Shown: positions 5,929-5,979 of the stretch, piece by piece
How the letters are laid out: each line of letters opens with the position of its first letter
How positions within the stretch are numbered: the stretch's first letter is position 1
Source of the DNA: CAZFCK01 sp964517355
GTDB lineage: Bacteria; Desulfobacterota; Desulfovibrionia; Desulfovibrionales; Desulfovibrionaceae
Direction of reading: 5' to 3'
NCBI GenBank assembly: GCA_964517355.1
Contig: CAZFCK010000267.1
Coordinates: 1-5,979, forward strand
Length of the DNA stretch: 5,979 nt
Made by a program: the position numbers and the translations under genes
The notes under the pieces: generated by a model
The model's input: only the letters and a program-made list of their open reading frames with translations
What the model was told of the DNA's origin: nothing
The model's database searches: none

Positions 5929-5979
5929 AGAGCAAGTCACGTTTGAGATAGTCCATAGCCACAGTTTTTGAACCACCCC
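5927..5979 (-). CDS. Possible C-terminal end of a leftward gene running off the right edge
   Basis: On the minus strand, an open frame enters at 5977 and reads GGSKTVAMDYLKRDLL before a TAG at 5927-5929. The residue mix is protein-like, and the stop falls exactly where the repeat region begins. With 16 codons visible, chance cannot be excluded. If real, the gene would converge on the sheath gene across the repeat region. No function can be assigned. Confidence 0.22.
   Translation of the reverse strand, partial: GGSKTVAMDYLKRDLL

Overview
The window is GC-rich, apart from an AT-rich stretch near 3890-3950, and has compact, strongly biased genes. The type VI sheath homologue and the G/C-run intergenic repeats at the right end suggest a Gram-negative sulfate reducer of the Desulfovibrio group. 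That is a judgement from style and memory; no marker gene in the window proves it.

Layout. Two genes run leftward from about 3767 to 49 as a tight operon. The first encodes a 684-aa probable lipoprotein. The second encodes a 548-aa secreted protein whose ATG (1695) sits 17 nt after the first gene's stop, behind a perfect AGGAGG. The two proteins are diverged paralogues. They share four cysteines at almost the same spacing, a YxNGxxxGxLCV motif, an aromatic-LDL-x-x-Y-A-x-G motif and a C-terminal beta-rich domain. Each also carries long Pro/Ala/Gln-rich disordered sequence, but in different places. I do not recognise the family. A 35-nt hairpin overlaps the stop codon of the second gene.

A 260-nt divergent intergenic region separates this operon from a rightward gene (4028-5614, 528 aa). 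Its protein looks like both halves of the contractile type VI secretion sheath, TssB (VipA) and TssC (VipB), fused in one chain. A segment resembling the ClpV-recognition helix of TssC lies at the junction. The leader of this gene contains two tiny overlapping reading frames.

The last 365 nt hold no complete gene. They contain a G/C-run hairpin, a pair of oppositely oriented repeat copies (5712-5928) and possibly the last codons of a leftward gene at the right edge.

How the genes might work together. No other type VI component lies inside the window. If the divergent arrangement reflects shared function, the secreted or lipid-anchored paralogues would be envelope partners of a type VI-like contractile machine. 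That link rests on proximity only.
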